Shown: positions 19,059 through 32,549 of the stretch, piece by piece
Layout: each line of letters starts with the position of its first letter
How positions within the stretch are numbered: position 1 is the first letter of the stretch
NCBI GenBank assembly: GCA_020310875.1
Contig: CM035427.1
Span: 90,492,977 to 90,556,976 of the forward strand
Direction of reading: 5' to 3'
DNA: 64,000 nt
Source of the DNA: Ceratopteris richardii
Taxonomy: Eukaryota; Streptophyta; Polypodiopsida; Polypodiales; Pteridaceae
The notes under the pieces: model-generated
Database searches by the model: none
What the model was told of the DNA's origin: nothing
What the model saw: only the letters and a program-made list of their open reading frames with translations
Made by a program: the position numbers and the translations under genes

Positions 19059-21444
19059 TGTCGGGTCGTGAGAGATGCTCGGATGGTGGATCAAGTCATC
19101 CGCCTAAATCGTTCGGCACACACGGGGTGTCTACAGCAAACTCAGGCTTATGAAAATAAGGGTTCTAATGACAAAACAATTTAAATTACCTATTTCTATT
19201 GAAACTAAGGTCTTTAAATAGTTTAAATAGCTATGGACCGTAAGGACGGGCAGCCTCGTACCTAGCAACAGCTTCCTGATATGAGATTAAAACTAGTGAC
19301 TCTTCCGTTACGCGTTCCATCATGGTTTCTTCTACTAAACTATCAGGTAAGCTAGAGGTTTCTGGTCTGTCTAGAGTTGGCGGAACATTTTCTATATTTT
19401 CAATAGTACTGTGCTCAGACTCGTGAACTAACTTAGAAGACATCAAAGAAAGTAATGAGAAACAATATTGTTGCAAAACTGCTTGAATAAATTAATTGAA
19501 ATGCTAATGGTTCAAATCAATAATTCTAATACAAATGGAAGGTCTAAATAAAGGGATGAATGTCTAAATAATTGGATAGCTGACTAATTGGAAAATAAGA
19601 TTTAAATGAATCTTCAATCTTGCTGCTTCTCTTTACTTCACTTCAATAGCTTGAATTCACCAATGTTTCTGCAAAGAAACATTATATGAACTCTATACAC
19701 CTCTCTCTCTCTCTCTTTTTCTCTCTCTCTCTCTGAGTGCTTTGTGCGTGCAGTAGTCAACATCAGAACCTCACTCTCTGCACTTAACTCTCGGCAACAA
19801 AATCTATACACCTGCAACATTGCCAGTCTCTAACACGTGTCGGAGATAGTTCCAACAGCCGTCGATTGCGAATACGCTCTCTTTGTCTCTCTCCTTCCTG
19901 TGCGCTACAACCGCCAGGCATCTCTCTCTAGTATCTCTTTCTTCGCGATGCTGTGTGTGGAGCGCCACCAGGAGGGGAGAAACAATAACATAAAAAACTA
20001 AACTAAAGCAATCCTCTCTTTTTCTGACACTCTCTCTCTACTGTCTCATTTGCGTATGTATACAGCCGCCACATACAGAAGAATACATGTGGACATGCTG
20101 TCGAGAACTCCCTGTACAATCAACGCTTTTCGTGTTACGAACTGGAGCTCATAATTTAAATTCCTACAAGTCATCAGGAATGCAGAGTATATGGCGATCC
20201 ACCAAACTAGCATAGCAAGGTCACATTACTCGTCCGCTCGCGTGAAGTATATCTTCACATGGAAATGAAGCGAGGTCGCTCAGTTCCTTCACATGCACAA
20301 TGTGCACAGGATTTCTAAAATTTCACTTTCTAAATTCCTCCACTTTCTCTCTCACATCCTATCTGTGTATGCAGTGCTAAATGTCACAGAGAAAAGGAAA
20401 GAAAGCAAGAACAAATATCCCAATTCACTCTCACTAGCTATGGTGAAAGGAAAAATAAGATGAAAGAAGCAAGAAGACAATTACCTGCAAAGAAACATTA
20501 GGAGAAACTTAAGCTCAACACTCATTTAAATACATACACAAGTCATTTCTAAACCACTCTTTTTAGTTTTAACTTTTAATCTACAACCACACTTTAATCT
20601 CCTTACTTTCACCACACTTTCCAGTTTAACTTTTCTACTTTAATTACACTTAATTTCTACTCCTCTCTTTTCATCTTCACTAATTCTCTCCACTCTTTCT
20701 CTTAACCAACTTTTTTCTCTTTAAGTGCATCTTCTGTTGAGACCACCCCTTAAATCTCTTTAGTTACACAACTTATATAAGCCATTCTTTTCCCTAGCAC
20801 TCATATAGTCCACTAGTTATTTATCCATTTGATTAATCATTTTAATCTAATTAGCCTACATTTCTTATTTAAATAAATCAATTAATTTAAGCTTAGTTTA
20901 AGGATTTAATTAATTAGAACCTTAGTATTTAAATACACATAGGTAACTATTTAAACCATATTTTAATTTTATAAGTTAACCAATGTTAAATTATAGATTA
21001 ATTTCGATAAATATTAATTGTTTCAATCCTTTAAACGAAGGCTAATCTTCATTCCCACTCATCTTGCACACTAAAACCCCTATCTAAACCCTCTCATGAG
21101 CCCATTAACACTTCAATAAAGCCTAACAATAATCCATTAGAATCCTTTTGAGACCCTTTTGTTTAACCCAACTAACATAAAATCATATGAACTTATGAAA
21201 TCCTAAGGTTATATACCCATGTTTCTTGCATGTATAAATATAAAGTACTCATTAAATGTGAAATTAGGAGAAACCCTAATATGAACATATGTTCTGCTTC
21301 ATCATTCACACCTGTAAACACTTTCAAAATAGTTAATTCTAATCAACACAACTGATTAACAATGATATAAAAGGTTAAAGTTCACCAATAAAGTTGTTTT
21401 CATTTTCTCTAGTCATCAACGGAAAGGTTGAATTCTTTCCGACA
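19059..21444 (-). repeat. GypD 3' LTR (left copy)
   Basis: It is 2386 bp from TGTCGGGTCG to TTTCCGACA in plus coordinates. The short CT tract (19700-19734) is interrupted by TTTTT. It is mostly AT-rich and non-coding. A short minus-strand frame at 19231-19476 occurs in both LTRs (81 residues, one difference) but resembles nothing I know. A TATA-like TATATAAG is present on the minus strand at 20772-20779. Confidence 0.92.
20772..20779 (-). promoter_or_regulatory. TATA-like box in GypD LTR
   Basis: TATATAAG on the minus strand lies in a conserved part of both LTRs (second copy about 26664-26671). Position about 670 bp into the LTR is compatible with the U3 region. No start site is known. Confidence 0.35.
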
Positions 21445-21458
21445 TTCCCCCCGGCCAA
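21445..21458 (-). other. GypD polypurine tract
   Basis: On the minus strand GGCCGGGGGGAA directly precedes the 3' LTR (TGTCGG). This fixes the element's orientation. Confidence 0.8.
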
Positions 21459-23091
21459 ACCTGCACATCGTCCTCGATGGGCCAATCTGTAGATCATAGA
21501 AAGCAATATCAAATTCTTTTGAAACTTATTCATGACTCAAATTCAAATTGTCTGTATATAAAAAATGCTTCTATCATTAGTACATCTTCAAATAGCAAAG
21601 AAAACTTATAAAATTATGTAAACTTGAATTTAAACCTTTTCGTTCAATGCATGAATTGGAAACAGGTTTTAGAAAGAAACTATAGAAGTCATTCAAATAG
21701 TGTTCGTACTAACTCTTCTATTAACTCTGTTCATAAGTAAAGCATATGTTATATGGCCTTCTACCCTCATCTCCTAACCATTTGCCATTAAGATACAAAA
21801 AACTAACTCCCCTCTAGCATACATCCGCCTTATATAGCCCGCTTTTCAATTCAGAAGTGATTTCGAGACCACAACTGATTTACTGGATTTTTTTCTTTCA
21901 TCTCATTTTTTTTATCATAATTTTTCCTTTGTGTTTTTTTTTTTTTTTTTTAATATACAGCAACCATTAATGTACTGCTTTCAATTTATCTTCGCAACTT
22001 TTTTGATGAAGGGGAAAGGCTTAACCCCTAATCAGAGCAAAGGATCTAGAGGTAAGCTAAAGCGGGAACTAGGATCTCTTTAGTAAAATGGGTCAGATTT
22101 AAGGAAGCTTACCTATATAAAACAAGTCTACTTCTACTAGCAGTTGCAAGTTAAGGGTTCCGTCAACTATCCATATGACAGCCATAGGTCTCTAATCCCA
22201 ATCTTCACTTCAAACACCTTCCTACTTCAGCGTAAATTCTACTTTTCATAATTTTAAGAGGTTTCTTAACCTATCTGAAGAATGTACATATCTAATTATG
22301 ACAATGCATGAACTTTTATAATAAATTAAAACATAAATCTGGTTTAGAACTTTTTCACATGATCTATATTGACTCCATCTTTAGATCTCTTTAAGTTCAT
22401 AATAACTTTTGGCATAAAATCTTCAATTACGTTGATCAATTCATCTTCAGAACCTGTAAGCAATCATAAAGTAGAAGCTACAAAACAAGTAATCTTCATT
22501 ATCATTTATCTTGCAAATAGAAAGTCATATATTCTAGTAGATTCATCTTCATCATGTCACAAATTTCATCATAAGAAAGTCATAGTGGTTATAATTGTCA
22601 TAAATCATGCATTCTTACTTTTTACAATCGGTTTTTCAACCTCTGTAACAAAGTTCATAAATTTTTAGGAAAAATCATAATGTTCATAATATAATATAGT
22701 CATCATCATATTGGATCATATTTTCATGTTCTTCATATTTATCATGATCATATTTATATCATGTATATTTCTTTCTTTTAAAAGTATACCATCATCATTT
22801 TGTTGTAAACAAAATCATTTTGTTCAAAATATTCATCATTTCATAATAATGTTCTTCATAATTGTTCATCATAATAGATTTCTTCCTATTTGTGAAAGAA
22901 AGAAAATCATAAGTTCATCAAAGCATAATGTAAAACTTTATCATAAGCTAACTCTTCCAAGCATAAAATTTCATAAAACAAAACAATTTAGGTATAGGTT
23001 TCTCAATCTTTAGGAAAACAGCATATATGCAGCAAGCAATATCAACAATTGAAAAGTTTTATCTTCATTAAACAATTACATCACAATAAGA
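21459..23091 (-). other. GypD internal non-coding stretch
   Basis: This 1.6-kb AT-rich region separates gag from the PPT. It contains a T run of about 18 at 21934-21951 and many short CATCAT/TTCATCAT patches (22400-22900). Open frames on the plus strand here are low-complexity shadows. In an autonomous Gypsy element this is where pol would be. Confidence 0.6.
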
Positions 23092-24207
23092 CTAATCTCT
23101 TAAATTCTTCTCCTTTTTTTTAACTTTAGATGCGTTTTTGGTATTGTTTTCAATCTTCCATATAGCTTCTTGTATCCATTTTTCCATATTCTTATCATGT
23201 TCTAATTGAATTTGAAGATTTTCATCTTCAGATGTTTGTACTATTCTTTCATCATTTTTATTTTTGTCACATTTATTGTCATTTTCTATGACTTTAGGTT
23301 CCATTTTAACCGCATATATATCTTTATTTCCATCAATTGATTGTTCATTTTCATCATCTTTTATCCTTACATCTTCTTCTTTCTTAATCTTATTCCATGT
23401 ATCTTGATCCTTAAATGTAGTTTGAATATCAATGTTACTCATAGATTTAGGTGTAAGAAGGTTTTGATCATTTTCCAAGCATTCACTTTTAGTCACAACC
23501 TTGTTCATAGAATGTAATTGACATACATTGTTTTTCTCATCATGATTCTTAGGTTGCCATTGTTTCTGAAGTTTAGTTTTAGGACTCAATTTTGTTTGAT
23601 CAAAATAGTCTATCAACCCCCCTCTACCTAAGTTTAATCTCAAAGGTAGTTGTGTTTGATAATCACATATTTTCTGTTCACTTTCTAGTACCAATTGTTG
23701 GCTACATGCTTTCTCATAGGCCATACAATTCCCATAAGTATGCCCTAGTTGGTCACACCAAAAGCATCTTAAGGGATATACTTTCCTATTCATAGCCCTA
23801 TAGGTGAATCTCCTAAACTCATTCATATGAGTTTCATTAGCCAACTTTGGAGATAAACTTTGCATTTCATGTTCATTACACTTGCATTTAGGGATTTCAT
23901 TGACTTTTTTGGTCAAATCATCTATTTGGATCTTTAATGTTTTAACAATTTCTTGTAAAATTCCACACATCGCACTATTTGAATTAGAAAACTCACTTAA
24001 CTTGTCAATTAACAAAAATACATCTTTAAACTTTGCTTGATTTGACGAATTTAACTTATCCTCTAAATCTTTGAGTTGTGTTTCAAGTCCCGAATTTGCA
24101 TTCTTAATTAAAAATTCCATAGTAAAGTTCGTTTTATGCATGTTGAAATTAACTGCTTTTTTACCCATTGATATTTGAGAAACAAGAAGTCTTAGATGAT
24201 AGATCAA
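23092..24207 (-). CDS. GypD gag-like protein with one CCHC zinc knuckle
   Basis: This is an intact 371-residue frame, the only intact gene of GypD. The N-terminal half is predicted helical and coiled (LETQLKDLEDKLNSSNQAKF, ILQEIVKTLKIQIDDLTKKV). At about residues 146-163 is a zinc knuckle, C-F-W-C-D-Q-L-G-H-T-Y-G-N-C (CX2CX4HX4C), as in Gag nucleocapsids, after RRFTYRAMNRKVYPLR. The C-terminal half is Asp/Glu/Lys/Asn-rich with no domain. The related GypB gag fragment at 36200-37600 has a comparable knuckle (C-I-L-C-D-S-L-E-H-N-R-Y-S-C). The likely role is RNA packaging into particles made with another element's enzymes. The start is uncertain: an internal Met (MGKKAVNFNMHK) is also possible. 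Confidence 0.75.
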   Translation of the reverse strand: MIYHLRLLVSQISMGKKAVNFNMHKTNFTMEFLIKNANSGLETQLKDLEDKLNSSNQAKFKDVFLLIDKLSEFSNSNSAMCGILQEIVKTLKIQIDDLTKKVNEIPKCKCNEHEMQSLSPKLANETHMNEFRRFTYRAMNRKVYPLRCFWCDQLGHTYGNCMAYEKACSQQLVLESEQKICDYQTQLPLRLNLGRGGLIDYFDQTKLSPKTKLQKQWQPKNHDEKNNVCQLHSMNKVVTKSECLENDQNLLTPKSMSNIDIQTTFKDQDTWNKIKKEEDVRIKDDENEQSIDGNKDIYAVKMEPKVIENDNKCDKNKNDERIVQTSEDENLQIQLEHDKNMEKWIQEAIWKIENNTKNASKVKKKEKNLRD

Positions 24208-24554
24208 TACCTGTAATCTGAGTCGAAGAAGAGGCTCAAAGAGTGACTGTGTGAAAATTTATACAATTTTTAATAGGATCAAAATCTAATACATCAATTG
24301 CTAATAGATGATTGTGCAAACGTTCCTGCTTCTAACGTCAATGAGAGGGGGTGACGAGATGAGGATAGCTACTTGCCACTCTTCGTGGAGGCGCTCAGTT
24401 CCCTAGGGAACAACCCTCAACACCTAGAAGAGTGCAAGGTTCCAAAGAACACAGCCACTGCTCCAACGGATGAAGAAGCTTCTGCAATTCAACCTATCGA
24501 TGTATGCATATGCAAGCAAAATTTAAAATTTATACCTGAGCTGCATCGCCGTTT

Positions 24555-24574
24555 GTTCACGTCAGGTTCACCAA
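24555..24574 (-). other. GypD candidate primer-binding site
   Basis: Immediately inside the 5' LTR the minus strand reads TTGGTGAACCTGACGTGAAC. The T-T-G-G start after the LTR's CA is typical of a tRNA-primed PBS. I did not identify the tRNA. Between here and the gag ATG (24208-24554) I see only leader sequence. Confidence 0.55.
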
Positions 24575-27336
<2,762 letters not shown>

Positions 27337-27340
27337 ACGT
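27337..27340. repeat. GypD target-site duplication, right copy (ACGT)
   Basis: Right-hand partner of 19055-19058; Cop1 coding sequence (K-K-N) resumes at once. Confidence 0.85.
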
Positions 27341-27575
27341 TCTTCTTGATCCTTGGCACAAATAAAGCATTTGACAAAGTGAAAGAACTACCAGCAGTAG
27401 TAGTCAAAATGATCTTACCAACTCCCATAACAGGATAAATGGAGTTGTTGACACATGTAACAGTATTCCCTATAGGGGCAGGCTCGAGTGACGAGAAGAA
27501 ATTGCGCTGCGAGGTAATATGTTTGGTCACCCCACTCTCAAAGTACCCAACATCTGAGTTTACTGCAGACATGCA
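27341..27575 (-). pseudogene. Cop1 protease region
   Basis: On the minus strand: YFESGVTKHITSQRNFFSSL, YPVMGVGKIILTTTAGSSF and ALFVPRIKKN, ending at the GypD insertion. This is the Copia protease segment. The expected Asp-Ser-Gly reads E-S-G, so the catalytic Asp is lost. It follows gag after a TAG just upstream (about 27576). Confidence 0.8.
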
Positions 27576-28622
27576 CTATTCATGAGAAGATGGGTCAAAA
27601 CTGTAAACAGTAGTAAACGCCCATTCTTCTTTCTGCACAAGATTAGCAGACTCTATTTTTGGTGTAGAGGCTTCTGCAACAACCATTCCAGCCTCTTTCT
27701 TATTTGCCTCTTTAGCAGCCATTTTTGGATATTTCTTTATGATATGATCATTTCCTTTACAATACTTGCAAAACAATTTCGTCTTTTCTGATTTCTTTTC
27801 ATCTTTGTCTTCCCTCTTCAATTGTGCAGAATTAGCAGATTTCTTCTTATTAATTGAAGAGCTCCATTTTACTTTGCCCTTCTGACTAGCCAGGAAAGCT
27901 TGATCTGCAACATGCATAATGGACCTGTTCTGCCTGGATTGGTCTTCCTGCAACAGAACAGACACTAACTCCTCAAATGACAAGGCATTTGGATTGCCTT
28001 TCATCATCAACCGAAGAGTAGAAGCAAAAATCTGATATGAATCAGGAAGACCATTCAGAACTGTCTGCACAAGTGAGCTATCTGGTATAACCTCATCAGT
28101 AGAAATCAATTATTCCTTCAAGTCTTTGATCTTTGTTAGAAAAGTATCCATAAAATCACCTTCATTCATGTGCTCACTCTCCAACTGTTTTCAAAGGTAA
28201 GCAACACAAGCCTCATTCCTAGCTTGGTACAATGTGGTAAGTGTATCCCAAACATCCTTAGTTGTTCTGCAAGAGCGTATGTGAGGGATAATGGCACCTT
28301 TGACAGAGAAAGCTATCAATGCATGTGCGTGGGCATCTCTACCATCCCAATGAATTTGCTCTGCAGTAGGTGCAGCAATAAGTGCAGCACGAATAGGAAT
28401 ATGCAGAATATCATCATCTTCGACACCTTCTCCATCAGCTTCAGTACTTGCAGTTGTAATAGTTGCAGGTGTGATAGGACGTTTTTCGACACCCTACACA
28501 ATGTTCCACAGTCCTTTTGCTACCAATACATGTCGCATCATATAAGCCCACAATGGGTAGTTGGTACCATCCAACTTATCCTCAACAGCCAACATATGAA
28601 ATACATCACTACTTTCAGCCAT
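27576..28622 (-). pseudogene. Cop1 gag
   Basis: The minus-strand ATG is at 28622 (MAESSDVFHMLAVEDKLDG), then WAYMMRHVLVAKGLWNIV followed by TAG at 28496-28494 (codon 43), then a UBN2-type Gag: HWDGRDAHAHALIAF, YQARNEACVAY, SEHMNEGDFMDTFLTKIKD, VLNGLPDSYQIFASTLRL, LSFEELVSVLLQED. The nucleocapsid knuckle C-K-Y-C-K-G-N-D-H-I-I-K-K-Y has Tyr for the last Cys. Further stops lie near 28180 (TGA) and 28110. The same codon-43 TAG occurs in the two other Cop1 gag copies in this window. Confidence 0.85.
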
Positions 28623-28906
28623 GGCTAGTGACTAAAATACCTTGATGCAAAAAATTGATTGTATCTCAAAAATTTGAACGGAACTACCTAGATAAGTTCT
28701 GCTAAACCTGTAGCAGACTTCAAGATGCTTATATTGGCAAAGCGAAACAGGTATATACCTTTGGAATAAAAAGACAAAATAGCCTACACAAGCATTACGA
28801 TAGTGCAATTGGAGGCTGAAACGAGCTCAGATCACGATTCTGAGACTGCAACTGGAGAGGAGTCGACAACATCCTAGATGAAGCGACGATCTGCTCAGAT
28901 ATCAAT
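28623..28906 (-). other. Cop1 leader and degenerate primer-binding site
   Basis: This is the untranslated leader between LTR and gag. Next to the LTR the minus strand reads TTGATATCTGAGCAGAT, a decayed relative of TGGTATCAGAGC. The leader matches 73-427 and 29703-29943 in the other Cop1 copies. Confidence 0.65.
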
Positions 28907-29177
28907 TGTTGGAGTTAGACGTCTGTGGAAGCACGTGAACAGCACAAGGAAGAAGAAGAAGCTTGGAGCACAACACACAATATTGAATGTATTACTAGAG
29001 AATGTACAAAGATAAGTAGCCCATTAGGGCAATAGGTGTATATACAAGCCAGGGAAAAAAACCTCCTAAAGAGGGAAAAAAACCTACTAAAGAGGGAAAA
29101 AAACCTCCTAAAGAGGGGAAAAAATGCCCCAACAGTCCTAGAGTGTTCACACGCATCACTACCTAAATATATCAACA
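28907..29177 (-). repeat. Cop1 5' LTR (complete, 271 bp)
   Basis: In plus coordinates it runs TGTTGGAGTTAGAC to AAATATATCAACA. In element sense that is TGTTGATATATTTAGG to TCTAACTCCAACA. It is short, as in many Copia elements, and carries an internal triplication of a 21-bp unit at 29051-29113. The LTR at 63118-63348 is the same family. Confidence 0.9.
29051..29113. repeat. 21-bp tandem triplication inside Cop1 LTR
   Basis: Three copies of AGGGAAAAAAACCTCCTAAAG (middle copy CCTACT) lie end to end. The LTR pieces near 29610-29635 and 63268-63293 carry only one unit, so the triplication is specific to this copy. Confidence 0.9.
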
Positions 29178-29543
29178 CCATTTAGCCTTAGTTTTTGCCT
29201 CCTCTATATCATTTCTCTCATCAACAAGTGCATCATGTAAATATGCATCAGAAATGAAATGATCTACATCATCATGTGGAACTTGTAAAGGTGAGAAACT
29301 ATCTCATTTGGACTAGCACTTGACTGTCCACTTGTAAATAGAGGCAGAAAAGTGTCATACACATCATTGGAGCTAAGTGATCTCTCGTTAGTACATGAAC
29401 GTAATGGCTGAATTGCATCTTCCACAAAAACAACACCATGGCTAAAAAAATACATTTACTTTGTGGAAGATATCCATGATAGACTTCGCTTTTAGAATTG
29501 TACCCAACAAAAATAGAATTCAATGCTTTATCATCCAATTTCT
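29178..29543 (-). pseudogene. Cop1 integrase-linker fragment (older copy)
   Basis: The minus strand reads K-L-D-D-K-A-L-N, FVGYNSKSEVY, MVLFLWKMQFSH or VVFVEDAIQPLRSC, and SASPNEI. This matches 17750-18115 of the adjacent Cop1 element. It is probably a piece of an older Cop1 copy into which the 16296-29177 element inserted. No target duplication can be read because the other flank is lost. Confidence 0.75.
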
Positions 29544-29943
29544 TGTTGATATACTTAGGTAGGGATGTGTGTGAACATAGTAGGACCATTAGGGCACTGT
29601 TTTCCCTCTTTAGGAGGTTTTTCCCCTCGGCTTGTATATACACCTATAGCCCTAATGGGTTACTTATCTTTGTACATTCTAGTGGTAATACATTCAGTTT
29701 AAAAAAACTTTGCTATGTGGTGCCAAAATCATGATCTGAGCTCATTTCAACCTCCAAATGCACTATCATAGTGCTTGTGCAAGCTATTTTGTCTTTTTGT
29801 GCCAAAGATATATACAAGTTTTGGTTCGTCAATATAAGCTTCTCAAAGTCTTCTACATGTTTAGCAGAACTTGATAGGGTAATTCTGCTCAACTTTTTGA
29901 GATACAATCAATTTTTTGCATCTGGGTATTTTAATAAGTGGCC

Positions 29944-30950
29944 ATGGCTAAAAGCAGTGATGTATTCTGTATGTTGGCTCTTGAGGATAAGTTGGATGGT
30001 AGGAATTACCCATTATGGGCTTATATGATGCATCATGTATTGGTCACAAAAAGACCATGGGATATTGTGTAGGGTGTTGAAAAATGTCCTATTTCACCTG
30101 CAAATATAGGTATTGAAGCTGATGCAGATGGCATCGAAGATGGTGATATTCTATAGATTCCTATTCATGCTGCGATTTTTGTTGCACCTACTATACAACA
30201 AATTCATTGGGATGGAAGAGATGCTCAAGCACATGCATTGATAGCTTTGTCCTCACATTATTCTTCACATTTGCTCTTGAAGAAGAGATAAGGATGCTTG
30301 GATACACTTACCACGTATTAGGCAAGGAATGAGGGTCGTGTTGCTTACGTCTAAAAATATCTGGAGAGTGAGCACATGAATGAAGGTGATTCTATGGATA
30401 GTTTTTTGACAAAGATCAAAGACTTAAAGGAACATTTGATTTCTACTCATGAAGTTCTAACAGATAGCTCACTTATGCAGACCGTTTTGAATGGTCTTCC
30501 TGACTCATATCAGAGTTTTGCTTCTACTCTTCATTTGATGATGAAAGGCAATCCAAGTGCCTTGAAATATGAGGAGTCAGTCTCTGTTCTGTTGCAAGAA
30601 GATGAGCCCAAGCAAAACAGGTCCATTATACATGTTGCAGATCAAGCTTTCCTGGCTAGTGAGAAGGGCAAAGGTAAATGGATCTCATCTGCGAGTAAGC
30701 AAAAATCTGCAAATGCTACACATTCAAAGAAGGAAGACAAAGATGAGAAGAAATACTCCTTGTTCAAATTGTACTTTCTTTGGTTTAGGTTCATATCTCA
30801 TCTTGCTCCTAGTAATTCTGCTTCTTGAAAAGGTAGAAATTCTTTTGTAAGCACTGTAAACAAAATGATCATGTCATAAAGAATTGTCCAAAATTGGATG
30901 CAAAACAGTCAAAGAAAAAAGAGGTTGGAATGGTTGCTGCAGAGGCCTCT
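29944..30950 (+). pseudogene. Cop1 gag (third copy)
   Basis: ATG at 29944 opens MAKSSDVFCMLALEDKLDG, with codon 43 a TAG (30070-30072), then the same Gag as the other copies. It is best preserved from 30376 (MNEGDSMDSFLTKIKDLKEH, VLNGLPDSYQSFASTLHL). A filler of roughly 70 bp near 30757-30830 interrupts D-E-K-K before the nucleocapsid. The zinc knuckle then appears intact: C-K-H-C-K-Q-N-D-H-V-I-K-N-C at about 30844-30888. Further stops include a TAG near 30316 where another copy has Gln. Confidence 0.8.
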
Positions 30951-30959
30951 ACACCGAAA

Positions 30960-31317
30960 ACAGAGTCTAAATGGTTGGTGTAGACTTTGCGTGACAATAA
31001 ATTAGATGCACCTCTATCATATGGTACTCGTTCAAGCCTTCATAGTGCTTCTTTTGCATCAGATTGCTATGCTATGGATGTCTCTAGTCTGTGTGATAAG
31101 AATGAGCCTGTTTCATTTGATGAAGCATAAAATTCTGAAAATTGGATGGCTGCTATGCAATTAGAATATGATGCTATCATGAAAAATGGTACCTAGTCTT
31201 TATATGACTTGCCTCTTGGAAAGAAGGCCATTGGCAATAAGTGGGTATACAAGTTGAAGCATAAACCTGATGGAATAGTTGACAGGTATAAGGCTAGGCT
31301 TGTTGCGAAGGGTTATG
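30960..31317 (+). pseudogene. Cop1 RT N-terminal fragment
   Basis: It reads LDAPLSYGTRSSLHSASF, EPVSFDEA, MAAMQLEYDAIMKNGT then TAG (Trp in the 17.5-kb copy), GKKAIGNKWVYKLKHKPDG and VDRYKARLVAKGYV, ending at the Cop2 LTR. The join to gag at about 30970 skips roughly 2 kb of coding sequence. Confidence 0.8.
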
Positions 31318-32317
31318 TGTAGGAAAGTCTTAGAACAAAGAAATCCCAAATTGATGATTATGAAGAATTCGAAGCAAGTCAAGAATCAAAATGAAGTCAA
31401 AGAAGATCTCAGAAATATGACTTGTATACATATGTATATTACAGAAGAAAATTATTGTACTACGAGTGTAGATGATCATTAGAATGATCAGGAGTAATGC
31501 AATAGACACGGGATGAGTCTAGAATCATATGTATGTAAGTCAATAATGTAAAGAAATGAGAGAGAGATTCATTAGAAGCCAAGTGTTCATGAGATAGATG
31601 TGTAGAGAGTCATCTTCAGGAGTTAGCATCGAGTCTCTCTGATTTCTCTCAGCCTGATCATGTGCATCAAGAAATATTTTGTATACATCTAATTTAGAAG
31701 CTAATTAAGTTATGTTCAAAGTTTCATGGTATAATTCCTTTCAGGTTGTGTGTATGATCAATAGGAACATGTATATGTAAAGTTTGTAGATAGACATCTT
31801 AGAGTCGCGCACTTTTTTGTGTCAATGTTTTGCTTGGATCTCAGTGCACACCGTAAAGTTTTTGATGACTGAGCATTCAAAATCTAGGTTATAAGGTAAG
31901 GAAGCTATTGCTAAAAGCATTTAGCGAAATGGGACTTGTGCTTTGAGAAATCAACCTTAGAAGTTGACTATATCAAAGTCGCTTGTTTAGGAAGACAGTT
32001 TCTTACAAACCTTTGATCTTAATGATCCAATGAAATTTTTAATGATTCTTTTGAAGGACTAATGGTTGATATGATTATGAAAAGGTAGCATGGAGGTATG
32101 TATATCATTAGATTGAAGAAATTTGAAGATATGTGCAGGTAATGAAGTCAATCTTTGAAGCAGACTTCTTGAAGAAGAAGAAATTTCATTCAGAGAAGTG
32201 ATAGTGAAGGATTTGGTGAAATAAGGTAACATTTGTGTAAAGTTTGGTCTATAACTGATATAGAGGTGTTCTTAATCAGTATAGATCAAGCCTTTGGAGA
32301 TTTAGAGGTCTCCAACA
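31318..32317 (+). repeat. Cop2 5' LTR
   Basis: It starts TGTAGGAAAG and ends GTCTCCAACA, an imperfect inverted pair (TGTAGGA/TCCAACA). The start is set by the end of Cop1 RT homology and is good to within a few bases. No sister LTR is present for comparison. Confidence 0.75.
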
Positions 32318-32318
32318 G

Positions 32319-32330
32319 TGGTATCAGAGC
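32319..32330 (+). other. Cop2 primer-binding site
   Basis: TGGTATCAGAGC two bases after the LTR is an exact match to the usual plant Copia site complementary to initiator Met tRNA. Confidence 0.93.
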
Positions 32331-32549
32331 TTGAGGTGCAATACAAAGTGAAATAAACAGCATTGGAAGTCCCAACTATTGCAGACATTGAAGTTCCTTC
32401 TAATTGAAGGTGGACGATATTAAATTCTTGAAGACAACTTGAAGAAGTGTGAAGATTGAGCTCAAAAGGATCTAAAAGATTGATGCCTTAAATTAAAGGT
32501 ACAAATCCTATTCAATTATCTTAACATTTGTAGAAGACAAAGATCAAAA

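Larger units (their letters stand above)
29544..31317 (+). mobile_element. Cop1 copy (plus strand), internally deleted
   Basis: The LTR starts TGTTGATATACTTAGG at 29544 but is truncated near 29702, losing its end and the PBS. Leader (29703-29943), gag (29944 to about 30950) and, after a large internal deletion, an RT N-terminal fragment (about 30960-31317) follow. Protease, integrase and most of RT are missing. The copy is cut at 31317-31318 by the Cop2 LTR. Confidence 0.85.

Noticed and set aside
19231..19476. 81-residue minus-strand frame present in both GypD LTRs as a real gene
   Set aside because: Its near-identity follows from the LTRs being recent duplicates; no known domain. I mention it only under the LTR.
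22369..23013. Plus-strand open frames in GypD internal region
   Set aside because: AT-rich low-complexity (CATCAT, TTCATAAT); wrong strand for the element and no domain.
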